Shown: positions 46,160 to 55,126, counted from the stretch's first letter. The stretch: DNA of 64,000 nt from Ascidiaceihabitans sp029251465 (GCF_042932805.1 NZ_CP170633.1:4092001-4156000), one strand, 5' to 3'. A program made the numbers and translations. Notes: a model not told the origin generated them from the sequence alone.

Positions 46160-48280
46160 ATGGCACGCGAATATCCACTCGACCGCTACCGCAACTTCGG
46201 CATCATGGCACACATCGATGCGGGCAAAACCACGTGTTCAGAACGCATCCTGTTCTACACGGGCAAATCCCACAACATCGGTGAAGTTCACGATGGCGCC
46301 GCCACCATGGACCACATGGAACAAGAGCAAGAGCGCGGTATTACTATCACGTCTGCGGCGACAACAACGTTCTGGGAACGCACAGAAGACGGCGTAACGC
46401 CTGACTCTGAAAAGCACCGTATGAACATCATCGACACACCGGGCCACGTTGACTTCACCATCGAAGTTGAACGTTCCTTGGCGGTTCTTGATGGCGCGGT
46501 TGCTGTTCTTGATGCGAACGCTGGTGTTGAGCCACAGACTGAAACAGTTTGGCGTCAGGCCGACCGTTACAAAGTTCCACGTATCGTTTTTGTCAACAAA
46601 ATGGACAAAATCGGCGCGGACTTCTTTAACTGCGTCGAAATGATCAAAGACCGTGTTGGTGCTATCCCATGCCCGATTCAGATCCCAATCGGGGCTGAAA
46701 CCGAGTTGGAAGGCATGGTCGATCTGATCACCATGAAAGAATGGGTATGGGCCGGTGAAGACCTCGGCGCATCCTGGGAACTTCGCGAAATTCGTCCAGA
46801 GCTCAAAGAGCAGGCCGACAAATGGCGCGCAAACATGATCGAAATCGCCGTCGAAATGGACGACGACGAGATGGAAAAATACCTGATGGACGGCGCTGAG
46901 CCGGACGAAGCAACTTTGCGTCGTCTTATCCGTGCGGGTACTATCGCGATCAAGTTTATCCCGATCTTGTGTGGTTCGGCGTTCAAAAACAAAGGCGTCC
47001 AGCCATTGTTGAACGCTGTTATCGACTTTTTGCCGTCCCCGTTGGACGTTGTCGATTACATGGGCTTTGAGCCAGGTGACGAAACAGAAACACGCAACAT
47101 CCCGCGCCGTGCGGATGATGAAATGCCGTTCTCTGCACTTGCATTCAAGATCTGGAATGACCCCTTCGTTGGTTCCTTGACGTTCACGCGCATCTACTCT
47201 GGCACGATGGCCAAAGGCGATAGCTTCTTGAACTCGACCAAAGGCAAAAAAGAGCGCGTTGGCCGCATGATGATCATGCACTCCAACGACCGTGATGAAA
47301 TCACCGAAGCATTCGCTGGTGATATTATCGCGCTTGGCGGCCTGAAAGACACGACAACCGGTGATACGCTTTGCGCGATCAACGCCCCTGTCGTTCTGGA
47401 AACAATGACGTTCCCTGATCCTGTGATCGAGATCGCCGTTGAGCCTAAAACCAAGGCTGACCAAGAGAAAATGGGTATCGCGCTGGCACGTTTGGCAGCT
47501 GAGGATCCATCCTTCCGCGTTGAAACTGACTTTGAATCCGGTCAGACAATCATGCGTGGCATGGGCGAACTTCACCTCGACATCCTTGTCGACCGTATGA
47601 AGCGCGAATTCAAAGTCGAAGCGAACATTGGTGCGCCACAAGTGGCCTACCGTGAGACCATCGGCCACGAAGTAGAGCACTCTTACACGCACAAGAAACA
47701 GTCCGGTGGTTCTGGTCAGTTCGGCGAAGTGAAATTGCTGATCTCTCCGACAGAGCCTGGCGAAGGTTACTCGTTTGAATCGCGTGTTGTTGGTGGGTCC
47801 GTGCCTAAGGAATTTATTCCTGGCGTCGAAAAAGGCATCAAATCGGTTATGGACAGCGGCCCTCTGGCTGGCTTCCCGGTCATCGATTTCAAAGTTGCTT
47901 TGCTCGAGGGCAAATACCACGACGTTGACTCTAGCGTACTGGCGTTTGAAATCGCGGGTCGTATGTGTATGCGTGAAGGTATGCGCATGGCGGGTGCGAA
48001 GCTGCTTGAGCCGATCATGAAAGTCGAAGTTGTAACACCAGACGAATACACTGGTGGCATCATTGGCGATCTGACGTCTCGTCGCGGTCAAGTTCTGGGT
48101 CAAGACACACGCGGCAATGCGATTGCCATCGACGCGCAAGTGCCTTTGGCCAACATGTTCGGTTACATCAACACGTTGCGTTCGATGTCTTCTGGTCGTG
48201 CGAACTTTACCATGCAGTTCGGTCACTACGAGCCGGTTCCGTCGAACATCTCTGACGAAATCCAAGCGAAGTTCGCGTAA
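46160..48280 (+). CDS. fusA: Elongation factor G
   Basis: EF-G drives ribosomal translocation with GTP. The 706 residues have the P-loop AHIDAGKTTCSERIL, switch II DTPGHVDFTIEVERS, NKMDKIGADF (guanine specificity), and domains II to V ending GHYEPVPSNISDEI. It follows rpsG by 15 bases. A small lipoprotein gene and tuf2 follow on the same strand without a clear terminator, so tuf2 may be read from this operon. Confidence 0.98.
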   Translation: MAREYPLDRYRNFGIMAHIDAGKTTCSERILFYTGKSHNIGEVHDGAATMDHMEQEQERGITITSAATTTFWERTEDGVTPDSEKHRMNIIDTPGHVDFTIEVERSLAVLDGAVAVLDANAGVEPQTETVWRQADRYKVPRIVFVNKMDKIGADFFNCVEMIKDRVGAIPCPIQIPIGAETELEGMVDLITMKEWVWAGEDLGASWELREIRPELKEQADKWRANMIEIAVEMDDDEMEKYLMDGAEPDEATLRRLIRAGTIAIKFIPILCGSAFKNKGVQPLLNAVIDFLPSPLDVVDYMGFEPGDETETRNIPRRADDEMPFSALAFKIWNDPFVGSLTFTRIYSGTMAKGDSFLNSTKGKKERVGRMMIMHSNDRDEITEAFAGDIIALGGLKDTTTGDTLCAINAPVVLETMTFPDPVIEIAVEPKTKADQEKMGIALARLAAEDPSFRVETDFESGQTIMRGMGELHLDILVDRMKREFKVEANIGAPQVAYRETIGHEVEHSYTHKKQSGGSGQFGEVKLLISPTEPGEGYSFESRVVGGSVPKEFIPGVEKGIKSVMDSGPLAGFPVIDFKVALLEGKYHDVDSSVLAFEIAGRMCMREGMRMAGAKLLEPIMKVEVVTPDEYTGGIIGDLTSRRGQVLGQDTRGNAIAIDAQVPLANMFGYINTLRSMSSGRANFTMQFGHYEPVPSNISDEIQAKFA

Positions 48281-48300
48281 GCGGTTAGGGATACGAAACG

Positions 48301-48846
48301 ATGCATACTCGACGTTTTGCGATGCTTGGTGCGGCGCTGCTTTTGGCAGGCTGCATGGGCGACACTGGGGGCCAACCAACGGTCTCTGCACCAGCTGCAT
48401 ATACAGTTTCAAAGGTGACTTTGAAACTGGCAGAAGGTGCAACAGTGAAAGGCCGCTTCGAAGACAAGGCCTTGCGCGATTCCGTTTTGGCACGTGTCAG
48501 CGCAACTGCGACTGAATACGCCAAGTCGAAACCCGGTGGGGCGCAAAACGCGCGTGCCATCGTGTCGGTCACAGAAATGCAACTAAAAGGAGCTGACGGT
48601 CGCTCTTTTGGTGGCGTGAATGCGATCAACGGACAAATGTCGATTGTTGCCTCTAACGGGACGGTTCTTAAGGGACCCGTTCCGGTCCGGTACTTCGATC
48701 AAGCGAAAAATACGGGTGCCAGCTTTAACGGTATTCCAATTGGTCTCTTGATCAACGCCGGTCGTAACTCTGCTGATCAAGAGTCTGGCGCGGATGTAGA
48801 CACACTTATCAAAGGGTTCGCCACACAGGTCGTGGCGGGCTTCTAA
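48301..48846 (+). CDS. Putative lipoprotein between fusA and tuf2
   Basis: A 181-residue protein of unknown function. The signal peptide MHTRRFAMLGAALLLAGC ends in a lipobox, LLAGC. The mature part contains YTVSKVTLKLAEGATVKGRF and a segment of small residues near the C-terminus (NGIPIGLLINAGRN). Twenty bases separate it from fusA and 57 from tuf2, suggesting cotranscription within the str operon. It is similar in length and placement to the lipoprotein before tuf1, but I cannot show clear homology by eye. Confidence 0.75.
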   Translation: MHTRRFAMLGAALLLAGCMGDTGGQPTVSAPAAYTVSKVTLKLAEGATVKGRFEDKALRDSVLARVSATATEYAKSKPGGAQNARAIVSVTEMQLKGADGRSFGGVNAINGQMSIVASNGTVLKGPVPVRYFDQAKNTGASFNGIPIGLLINAGRNSADQESGADVDTLIKGFATQVVAGF

Positions 48847-48899
48847 AGTCTAAAACAGTATTCGTTCTCGGTGATCCGAGACCGACAATGAATGGAGGC

Positions 48900-50079
48900 C
48901 ATCATGGCTAAGGAAAAGTTTGAACGTAATAAACCGCACGTTAACATCGGCACGATTGGCCACGTTGACCACGGTAAAACGACGCTGACGGCGGCGATCA
49001 CCAAGTATTTTGGCGATTTCCAAGCGTATGACCAGATTGACGGCGCGCCCGAAGAAAAAGCGCGTGGGATCACGATCTCTACCGCACACGTTGAGTATGA
49101 GACGGAAAACCGTCACTACGCCCACGTTGATTGCCCTGGCCACGCGGACTACGTGAAAAACATGATCACCGGTGCTGCCCAAATGGACGGCGCGATCCTG
49201 GTTGTGAACGCGGCTGACGGCCCGATGCCACAAACGCGTGAGCACATCTTGTTGGGTCGCCAAGTTGGCATCCCGCACATGGTTGTTTACATGAACAAAG
49301 TTGACCAAGTTGACGACGAAGAGTTGTTGGAATTGGTTGAAATGGAAATCCGTGAGTTGCTCAGCAAATACGAATATCCTGGCGACGACATTCCGGTCAT
49401 TCCTGGTTCTGCTTTGGCAGCCATGGAAGGTCGCGATGAAGCGATTGGCGAAAACTCGATCCGCGCTTTGATGGCCGCGGTTGACGATTACATCCCGACA
49501 CCAGAGCGCGCTGTTGACCAGCCGTTCCTGATGCCGGTCGAAGATGTATTCTCGATCTCTGGTCGTGGTACGGTTGTGACTGGTCGCGTTGAGCGCGGCG
49601 TGATCAACGTTGGCGAAGAGATTGAAATCGTTGGTATTCGTGACACGAAAAAGACAACTTGCACGGGCGTAGAAATGTTCCGCAAGCTGCTCGATTCCGG
49701 CCAAGCGGGCGACAACATTGGTGCATTGTTGCGCGGTGTTGACCGTGAAGGCGTTGAGCGCGGTCAAGTTTTGTGCAAGCCGGGTTCGGTTAAGCCACAC
49801 ACGAAATTCGAAGCCGAAGCGTACATCTTGAGCAAAGAAGAAGGTGGCCGTCACACGCCATTCTTCGCGAACTACCGTCCACAGTTTTACTTCCGCACAA
49901 CGGACGTAACGGGCACAGTTCAGCTTCCAGAAGGCACGGAAATGGTAATGCCGGGCGACAACTTGAAGTTCGACGTTGAACTGATCGCTCCAGTCGCCAT
50001 GGAGCAAGGCCTGCGCTTTGCGATCCGCGAAGGTGGCCGCACAGTCGGTGCCGGCGTGGTGTCCAAAATCACTGAGTAA
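48900..50079. repeat. tuf repeat, copy 2
   Basis: Reads as identical to 16326-17505. The upstream flank (GGAGGC) and the downstream flank (ATCGGGTAAGG) differ from copy 1. The copies are in direct orientation, about 32.6 kb apart. Confidence 0.9.
48904..50079 (+). CDS. tuf: Elongation factor Tu (copy 2)
   Basis: A second EF-Tu gene, 391 residues, identical in protein to the copy at 16330-17505 and apparently in DNA. It lies at the end of the str operon, the usual tufA position. GGAGG at 48894-48898 is a strong ribosome-binding site, better than the one before copy 1. A terminator lies 42 bases after the stop. Two tuf copies are common in proteobacteria. Confidence 0.97.
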   Translation: MAKEKFERNKPHVNIGTIGHVDHGKTTLTAAITKYFGDFQAYDQIDGAPEEKARGITISTAHVEYETENRHYAHVDCPGHADYVKNMITGAAQMDGAILVVNAADGPMPQTREHILLGRQVGIPHMVVYMNKVDQVDDEELLELVEMEIRELLSKYEYPGDDIPVIPGSALAAMEGRDEAIGENSIRALMAAVDDYIPTPERAVDQPFLMPVEDVFSISGRGTVVTGRVERGVINVGEEIEIVGIRDTKKTTCTGVEMFRKLLDSGQAGDNIGALLRGVDREGVERGQVLCKPGSVKPHTKFEAEAYILSKEEGGRHTPFFANYRPQFYFRTTDVTGTVQLPEGTEMVMPGDNLKFDVELIAPVAMEQGLRFAIREGGRTVGAGVVSKITE

Positions 50080-50121
50080 ATCGGGTAAGGTGTGCCTGTG
50101 GCACATCCCTCGTGATACAAC

Positions 50122-50151
50122 AAAGGCCGCTGAGAAATCAGCGGCCTTTTG
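50122..50151 (+). terminator. Rho-independent terminator after tuf2
   Basis: AAAGGCCGCTGA and TCAGCGGCCTTT arms around GAAA, followed by TGCTG. The core GGCCGC/GCGGCC resembles the tuf1 terminator. Confidence 0.88.
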
Positions 50152-50273
50152 CTGTGGCATCAAAAGCAACAGAGAATCTGCCAGATTTGGTAGGGTTCAA
50201 GATTTAGTTGCGATGTTTCAGCCTGCTCGCTAACTTACTAAAAAATATAAAAAAGTTCGAGGCAGGCAAAACA

Positions 50274-51341
50274 TTGACACACCCCTATGAAAATATGGGG
50301 CCTGAGGCCTATTGGAAATCTGCTGTCGCAGAACCCGGCGCTCATGGCCTAACGGGACTTTGGTCGCCAAAGTTTCAAATCAAACCCAATCATCGCATTG
50401 TGACTGCGGGATCTTGCTTTGCTCAGCATATTGGCAATGCCCTGGCGAACCGTGGTTATCAGTGGGTCGATTGCGAACCCGCGCCGCCTTTTGTCTTAGG
50501 CCAAGAGGCGCGCCACTATGGATACGGTGTGTTCAGCTTTCGCACGGGTAACATTTATACGCCTTCAATTTTGTTGCAGTGGTTAGAGCTGGCGTATGGG
50601 TTGCGCGAAGAGGTTCGCGAAATCTGGGAAAAGAATGGCCGGTTCTATGATCCGCTTCGCCCTGCGATCGAACCCGGTGGATTTGCTTCTGAGGACGAGG
50701 TGTGGGCAGCACGGGCTGTGACCTACGCGTCTTTGCGAAAGGCCGTGGAAACGGCGAATGTTTTTGTCTTTACGCTTGGGCTTACAGAGCGTTGGATGAA
50801 CCGCGAGACCGGTCTTGAATACGCGTTATGCCCCGGTACGGTTGCGGGCACGTTTGACTCATCTGTACATGCGTTTTCCAATGCAACGACGCGCCAGACC
50901 ATGCGCGCGTTGACCAAATCGCTAAAGCTTCTCAAGTCTAAAAACCCCAAAATCAAGGTTCTGCTGACGGTGTCACCTGTGCCCCTGACGGCAACCGCGT
51001 CGGGCAAACACGTATTGACCGCCACACAGTATTCCAAATCTGTTCTGCGCGCGGTTGCGGGGCAGGCGGCCGAGGATTTTTGGTTCGTCGATTACTTTCC
51101 CTCGTTTGAAATTATCACGCACCCGATCTTTCGTGGCATGTTCTTTGCCCCCAACATGCGCTCTGTGGTGCCTGAAGGTGTGAATACGGTCATGAGCCAT
51201 TTCTTTGCGGATCAGCAGCGGACCTTTGGAGGCGATAAAAAGCAGGCCGCCAAAGTCGCCATACCCATTATTGCAGAGTCCGAAGAGCAGGATATCAAAT
51301 GTGAGGAGGAGCTGCTTCATGCCTTTGCACCAAGAACCTAA
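50274..51341 (+). CDS. GSCFA domain protein
   Basis: A 355-residue protein of the GSCFA family, a SGNH-hydrolase-like group named for the motif seen here as TAGSCFAQHIGNALA near residue 45. The open frame reaches a TTG at 50208, but GAGGCAGG at 50259-50266 is well placed for the TTG at 50274, and MTHPYENMG looks like a family start. Members are thought to act as esterases or acyltransferases on surface polysaccharides. It overlaps the next gene by 23 bases, and the pair forms an operon. Confidence 0.85.
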   Translation: MTHPYENMGPEAYWKSAVAEPGAHGLTGLWSPKFQIKPNHRIVTAGSCFAQHIGNALANRGYQWVDCEPAPPFVLGQEARHYGYGVFSFRTGNIYTPSILLQWLELAYGLREEVREIWEKNGRFYDPLRPAIEPGGFASEDEVWAARAVTYASLRKAVETANVFVFTLGLTERWMNRETGLEYALCPGTVAGTFDSSVHAFSNATTRQTMRALTKSLKLLKSKNPKIKVLLTVSPVPLTATASGKHVLTATQYSKSVLRAVAGQAAEDFWFVDYFPSFEIITHPIFRGMFFAPNMRSVVPEGVNTVMSHFFADQQRTFGGDKKQAAKVAIPIIAESEEQDIKCEEELLHAFAPRT

Positions 51342-52086
51342 GCGCGTTTGTTTTCTTGGCGACAGTCAAATGGGCAGTTTGCGGATTGCGCTGGAAGAAA
51401 ATCTGACGTCATTGCCGACCGGCGTTGAGGTAGAGTATTGGGGTGCTACTGGTCCGGCATTTCGCCAAATTGATTGGCAAGACGGGGCAATTCACGCGAC
51501 CGGCGACGCGCTTGATATGGCGCTCGCGATAAATGGAAATGAGCGCGCGTTCATTGCGCCGGACGATTTTGACACGTTGGTCTTTTATGGCGCGCGGTTG
51601 CGAGTGGCAGAATTTTTTGGCAGCTACCTCGACTGGATTGATGAAAACGGACAGATGCCCAGTGCCGCAGTCGTGAAGGCGGGCGCGCGGTTGTTTTTGA
51701 ATAACACCCGAATGTTTCGCATTGCTGGAAAGGCTGCGATCGCAGGGTGCGAAGTAATCTATGTTCCGTCGCCGTTTTATACGGATGGCATTCGTGATTT
51801 GTCTGTTAAAAGCCGTTTCTTTGATGCCTACCCCGGTGCGGAAAAAGCCACGCCAGAGCAGCGCGCGATGCTTTGGGATGCCTTGGTGTCGGTTGCTGGT
51901 GATGACGGAATTACGCTTGTTCCCCAGCCCGAAGACACCGTCATTCGAGGCAGTTTGACAAAGAATGAATTTGCCCGTGAAAATGCGCTTGAAGATGACG
52001 ATGCTGGCCATAAGTGCCCGGCGTTTGCAGCGCGTTGGATGCAGGATGTTTGGCCTTTGATCCAGCCCGCTGCACAGGCGGCGTAG
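51319..52086 (+). CDS. SGNH/GDSL hydrolase-like protein
   Basis: A 255-residue protein with an N-terminal GDS-type motif, VCFLGDSQMGSLRIALE, typical of the first block of SGNH hydrolases or of the acyl-transfer partners of surface polysaccharide synthesis. GAGGAGGA at 51303-51310 fixes the ATG at 51319, inside the end of the GSCFA gene. A C-terminal KCPAFAARWMQDVW contains a tryptophan-rich end; a clear second catalytic block is not obvious. Function is unknown, but the coupling to a GSCFA gene suggests joint action on one substrate. Confidence 0.75.
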   Translation: MPLHQEPKRVCFLGDSQMGSLRIALEENLTSLPTGVEVEYWGATGPAFRQIDWQDGAIHATGDALDMALAINGNERAFIAPDDFDTLVFYGARLRVAEFFGSYLDWIDENGQMPSAAVVKAGARLFLNNTRMFRIAGKAAIAGCEVIYVPSPFYTDGIRDLSVKSRFFDAYPGAEKATPEQRAMLWDALVSVAGDDGITLVPQPEDTVIRGSLTKNEFARENALEDDDAGHKCPAFAARWMQDVWPLIQPAAQAA

Positions 52087-52158
52087 GGCCGGCTTTTACG
52101 TATCCAAAGGTCTGTGGCTTAGGAGGTGGGATTGTCGCGGTTGCGATGGATTCCCCTC

Positions 52159-52187
52159 TTGCCAGCCATCCCGACTCGGCCTATACG
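52159..52187 (+). promoter_or_regulatory. Putative promoter of the rpsJ (S10) operon
   Basis: TTGCCA at 52159-52164 and TATACG at 52182-52187 with a 17-base spacer, about 130 bases before rpsJ. The -10 box and the following CGCGC match the rpsL P1 promoter. Confidence 0.65.
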
Positions 52188-52220
52188 CGCGCTTACGGAA
52201 CAGGGGTACGTCATGCGTGC

Positions 52221-52257
52221 CCCTCATTTAGTTTCGCAAAACTATACGCGATGAGGG
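52221..52257 (+). promoter_or_regulatory. Two-part hairpin in the rpsJ leader
   Basis: Outer arms CCCTCAT (52221-52227) and ATGAGGG (52251-52257) enclose inner arms TAGTTT (52229-52234) and AAACTA (52239-52244) with loop CGCA. The structure lies between the promoter and rpsJ. It could mediate ribosomal-protein autoregulation; no known leader is claimed. Confidence 0.55.
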
Positions 52258-52316
52258 TGTGCGATGAGCGCCCGTCCTCCTCTCCGTTGCAATCCCAATC
52301 CAAGGGATGATGATAC

Positions 52317-52634
52317 ATGGCACAAAGCCAAAACATCCGCATCCGTTTGAAGGCGTTTGATTATCGTGTGCTGGATGCGTCCACACAAGAGATCGTAAAC
52401 ACCGCCAAACGCACTGGTGCATCTGTTCGCGGGCCTATCCCGCTTCCGAACAAAATCGAAAAATTCACTGTTCTGCGTGGTCCACACGTAGATAAGAAAT
52501 CCCGTGACCAGTTCGAAATCCGCACGCACAAGCGCCTGCTGGATATCGTTGATCCGACTCCACAAACCGTTGACGCGCTGATGAAGCTCGATCTTGCGGC
52601 CGGTGTGGACGTCGAGATCAAGCTGCAGTCTTAA
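52317..52634 (+). CDS. rpsJ: Ribosomal protein S10
   Basis: S10 is a small-subunit head protein that also binds NusB in antitermination. The 105 residues begin MAQSQNIRIRLKAFDYRVLD and contain VRGPIPLPNKIEKFTVLRGPHVDKKSRDQFE (split across the loop that contacts rRNA). It is the first gene of the S10 operon. rplC follows 15 bases later. Confidence 0.98.
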   Translation: MAQSQNIRIRLKAFDYRVLDASTQEIVNTAKRTGASVRGPIPLPNKIEKFTVLRGPHVDKKSRDQFEIRTHKRLLDIVDPTPQTVDALMKLDLAAGVDVEIKLQS

Positions 52635-52649
52635 AGGAGGGTATAGAAT

Positions 52650-53378
52650 ATGCGCTCTGGAATTCTCGCAAAGAAACTCGGCATGACACGCTTGTTCATG
52701 GAAGACGGCAAACAGATCCCTGTTACCGTTTTGCAAATGGACGGCCTGCAAGTCGTGACACAACGGACAATCGAACGTGATGGCTATACCGCTGTTCAGC
52801 TTGGTGCTGGCACGGCGAAAGTCAAACGCGTCAGCAAAGCGATGCGTGGCCACTATGCCGCTGCAAAAGTTGAACCAAAGCGCAAGCTGGTTGAATTTCG
52901 CGTGTCCGCAGACAACCTGATCAGCGTCGGCGAAGAGCTGTCTGCTGAGCATTACCTTGACGGTCAAAAAGTTGACGTGACAGGCACATCCATTGGTAAA
53001 GGTTTCCAAGGTGCCATGAAGCGTCACAACTTTGGTGGTTTGCGCGCGACACACGGTGTTTCGATCTCGCACCGTTCGCACGGTTCTACTGGCCAATGTC
53101 AGGATCCGGGTAAGGTTTTCAAAGGCAAGAAAATGGCCGGTCACATGGGCGCTGCTCGTGTTACCACTCAGAACCTTGAAGTTGTCAAAACAGACGTGGA
53201 TCGTGGCTTGATCATGATCAAAGGCGCTGTTCCTGGCTCCAAAGGTGGTTGGGTTACAGTCAAAGACGCTGTGAAAAAGAAATTGCCAGATGGCGTGCCG
53301 TTCCCGGCCGCTCTGAAATCGGCAGCTGTAACTGAAGCTCCGGCGACAGAAGCACCTGCGGAAGGTGGTGAAGCATGA
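52650..53378 (+). CDS. rplC: Ribosomal protein L3
   Basis: L3 is an early-assembling large-subunit protein near the peptidyl-transferase centre. The 242 residues include LGMTRLFMEDGKQIPVTVLQ and the rRNA-loop region TGTSIGKGFQGAMKRHNFGG. The C-terminus carries an extra Ala/Glu/Pro-rich tail of about 20 residues (AAVTEAPATEAPAEGGEA), longer than the Escherichia coli protein. GGAGG at 52636-52640 precedes the ATG. It overlaps rplD by four bases. Confidence 0.97.
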   Translation: MRSGILAKKLGMTRLFMEDGKQIPVTVLQMDGLQVVTQRTIERDGYTAVQLGAGTAKVKRVSKAMRGHYAAAKVEPKRKLVEFRVSADNLISVGEELSAEHYLDGQKVDVTGTSIGKGFQGAMKRHNFGGLRATHGVSISHRSHGSTGQCQDPGKVFKGKKMAGHMGAARVTTQNLEVVKTDVDRGLIMIKGAVPGSKGGWVTVKDAVKKKLPDGVPFPAALKSAAVTEAPATEAPAEGGEA

Positions 53379-53992
53379 AACTTGATGTGATCAAACTGGA
53401 CGGCTCCAAAGCCGGTTCTGTTGACTTGGACGCGGCCCTGTTCGGCCACGAGCCACGCGCAGACATCCTGCACCGTGTGGTCCGTTGGCAGCGCAATGGC
53501 GCCCAAGCCGGCACGCACAAAGTTAAGACACGTTCCGAAGTGAACTATTCTACCAAGAAGATCTATCGTCAGAAAGGTACCGGCGGCGCACGTCACGGTG
53601 CACGTTCTGCTCCGATCTTTCGCGGTGGTGGCGTTTACAAGGGTCCGGTATCCCGGTCCCACGGCCACGATCTGACCAAGAAGTTCCGCAAACTGGGATT
53701 GTGCCACGCACTGTCCGCAAAGTTTAAAGCGGGTGAATTGGTTATCTTGGACGACGCGAACTCTGACGGTAAAACATCCGCGCTGGCAAAACAGGTCAAG
53801 GCCTTGGGTTGGAAGCGCGCGTTGGTTATCGATGGCGTTTCTGTCAACGAAGATTTCCTGCAAGCGTCGCGCAACATTGAAGGTCTGGATATCCTGCCGA
53901 CAATGGGTGCAAACGTCTATGACATCCTGAAGCGTGATACACTCGTGATCACCAAAGCCGGGATCGAAGCACTGGAGGCCCGTTTGAAATGA
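53375..53992 (+). CDS. rplD: Ribosomal protein L4
   Basis: L4 lines the peptide exit tunnel and in Escherichia coli also represses the S10 operon through its leader. The 205 residues include the tunnel loop region KKIYRQKGTGGARHGARSAP. The start MKLDVIKLDG overlaps rplC by four bases (ATGA), and the stop overlaps rplW by four bases, so the three are translationally linked. Confidence 0.97.
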   Translation: MKLDVIKLDGSKAGSVDLDAALFGHEPRADILHRVVRWQRNGAQAGTHKVKTRSEVNYSTKKIYRQKGTGGARHGARSAPIFRGGGVYKGPVSRSHGHDLTKKFRKLGLCHALSAKFKAGELVILDDANSDGKTSALAKQVKALGWKRALVIDGVSVNEDFLQASRNIEGLDILPTMGANVYDILKRDTLVITKAGIEALEARLK

Positions 53993-54285
53993 GCGCCAAA
54001 GCAGAACATTACGATGTGATCCGCAAGCCGATCATCACCGAAAAAGCCACAATGGCGTCCGAAAATGGCGCAGTGGTTTTCGAAGTGGAAATCAGCAGCA
54101 ACAAGCCACAGATCAAAGAAGCTGTCGAAGCTTTGTTTGGTGTAAAGGTCAAAGCGGTCAACACGACAATCACCAAAGGTAAAACCAAGCGTTTCCGTGG
54201 GGGCCTTGGCCGCCGCAAAGACGTGAAGAAAGCCTATGTGACGCTCGAAGAGGGCAACACGATTGACGTATCCACTGGCCTGTAA
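53989..54285 (+). CDS. rplW: Ribosomal protein L23
   Basis: L23 is a tunnel-exit protein that docks trigger factor and SRP. The 98 residues have YDVIRKPIITEKATMASENG and the loop KGKTKRFRGGLGRRKDVKKA. In most bacteria rplB follows at once; here a terminator and 3.5 kb of unrelated genes intervene, so this gene ends the first S10-operon segment. Confidence 0.97.
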   Translation: MSAKAEHYDVIRKPIITEKATMASENGAVVFEVEISSNKPQIKEAVEALFGVKVKAVNTTITKGKTKRFRGGLGRRKDVKKAYVTLEEGNTIDVSTGL

Positions 54286-54310
54286 GGGTTAAGTGATAAA
54301 CGGTTTGGGA

Positions 54311-54343
54311 AACCCCGGCTGCGAGAGTAGTCGGGGTTTTTCT
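54311..54343 (+). terminator. Rho-independent terminator after rplW
   Basis: Arms AACCCCG and CGGGGTT enclose GCTGCGAGAGTAGT, followed by TTTCTG. It ends the rpsJ-rplC-rplD-rplW unit before the inserted genes. Confidence 0.85.
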
Positions 54344-54418
54344 GTGTTGGGTGGAGTTTTCCAAAATTCGCGTTTAACAAGAGCAGGAGTATCTAGTGCA
54401 TTTATAAGGTAAAACAGA

Positions 54419-55126
54419 ATGATAGCTTTCGATGTAAATCCCTTCGGATATGGAATCCTGTCGCTTTCAAACCCAAAAACATGGCCTAATGAGGCTGAAT
54501 GCGATGAATGTTCTCATATTATCACTGGAAAATCTGTTTACGTCTGGCCTTTGGTATTTGCTGCATACACTTGGCACCTTGAAAATAGGAAGGGGACGGA
54601 TTTCCCTTCAGAACTGAAAAAGATTGACGACTATATTGGGCGTCATTTTGCTGAGTTCAAAGCAGCCAACCCAGTCGATTTCTCGAACGCGGGTAGCCAA
54701 TATGTCAGATCGAAGCCAGGCTCATTTCAGGCAATTCGCAAAAATTTTGGTGCTCCCGTCAAGAAACTTCAAATTCCAGATGCAGAGAAAAAGCTGTCCA
54801 ACGAGCTGAGAGACTTAGAAAATCGACATCTCATTGTTGACCCATTCACTGTGACGGCGGCTGGGGCTACACTGGCTGTACTAGGGGCCATACCATATTC
54901 GTTCACTCAAAGAACCGATGAAGGCGATGAGAAATATCTGCAAATCAAGGCGATGCTTTGGGAGTATGAGAACCTTACTAAGGGAGAAAAGCACGAAGTC
55001 CGTTTTCACTTCTTTATGGAAAAAGCGATTGCTCATCTGAAAAAACACTTGAGACTTTTGCTCGTTGAAGACCAGCCTCAACAAGAACAAGAACAAGAAC
55101 AAGAACAAGAACAAGAACAAGTTTAA
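54419..55126 (+). CDS. Hypothetical protein with a C-terminal Glu-Gln repeat
   Basis: A 235-residue protein of unknown function. A CDEC motif (EAECDECSHIITGK, about residues 27-40) could bind zinc. A weakly hydrophobic segment, AAGATLAVLGAIPYSF, is near residue 150. The last 14 residues are six EQ pairs and V, encoded by a hexanucleotide repeat. AAGG at about 54407 supports the ATG. The base composition is visibly more A+T-rich than that of the flanking ribosomal genes, which suggests recent acquisition. It lies in the gap between rplW and rplB. Confidence 0.65.
   Translation: MIAFDVNPFGYGILSLSNPKTWPNEAECDECSHIITGKSVYVWPLVFAAYTWHLENRKGTDFPSELKKIDDYIGRHFAEFKAANPVDFSNAGSQYVRSKPGSFQAIRKNFGAPVKKLQIPDAEKKLSNELRDLENRHLIVDPFTVTAAGATLAVLGAIPYSFTQRTDEGDEKYLQIKAMLWEYENLTKGEKHEVRFHFFMEKAIAHLKKHLRLLLVEDQPQQEQEQEQEQEQEQV
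55083..55121 (+). repeat. Hexanucleotide tandem repeat (AAGAAC)
   Basis: Six uninterrupted copies of AAGAAC plus AAG, 39 bases, at the 3' end of the hypothetical gene, encoding alternating Glu and Gln. Copy-number change would alter the tail length without shifting the frame. Confidence 0.95.

Noticed and set aside
46238..48493. A 751-codon open frame on the minus strand across fusA
   Set aside because: It is the mirror of the highly expressed fusA gene; codon bias leaves the antisense frame open. The translation has no domain pattern. The same holds for minus-strand frames in tuf (16312-17508, 48850-50169), rpoB (32848-34113) and rpoC (39023-40402).
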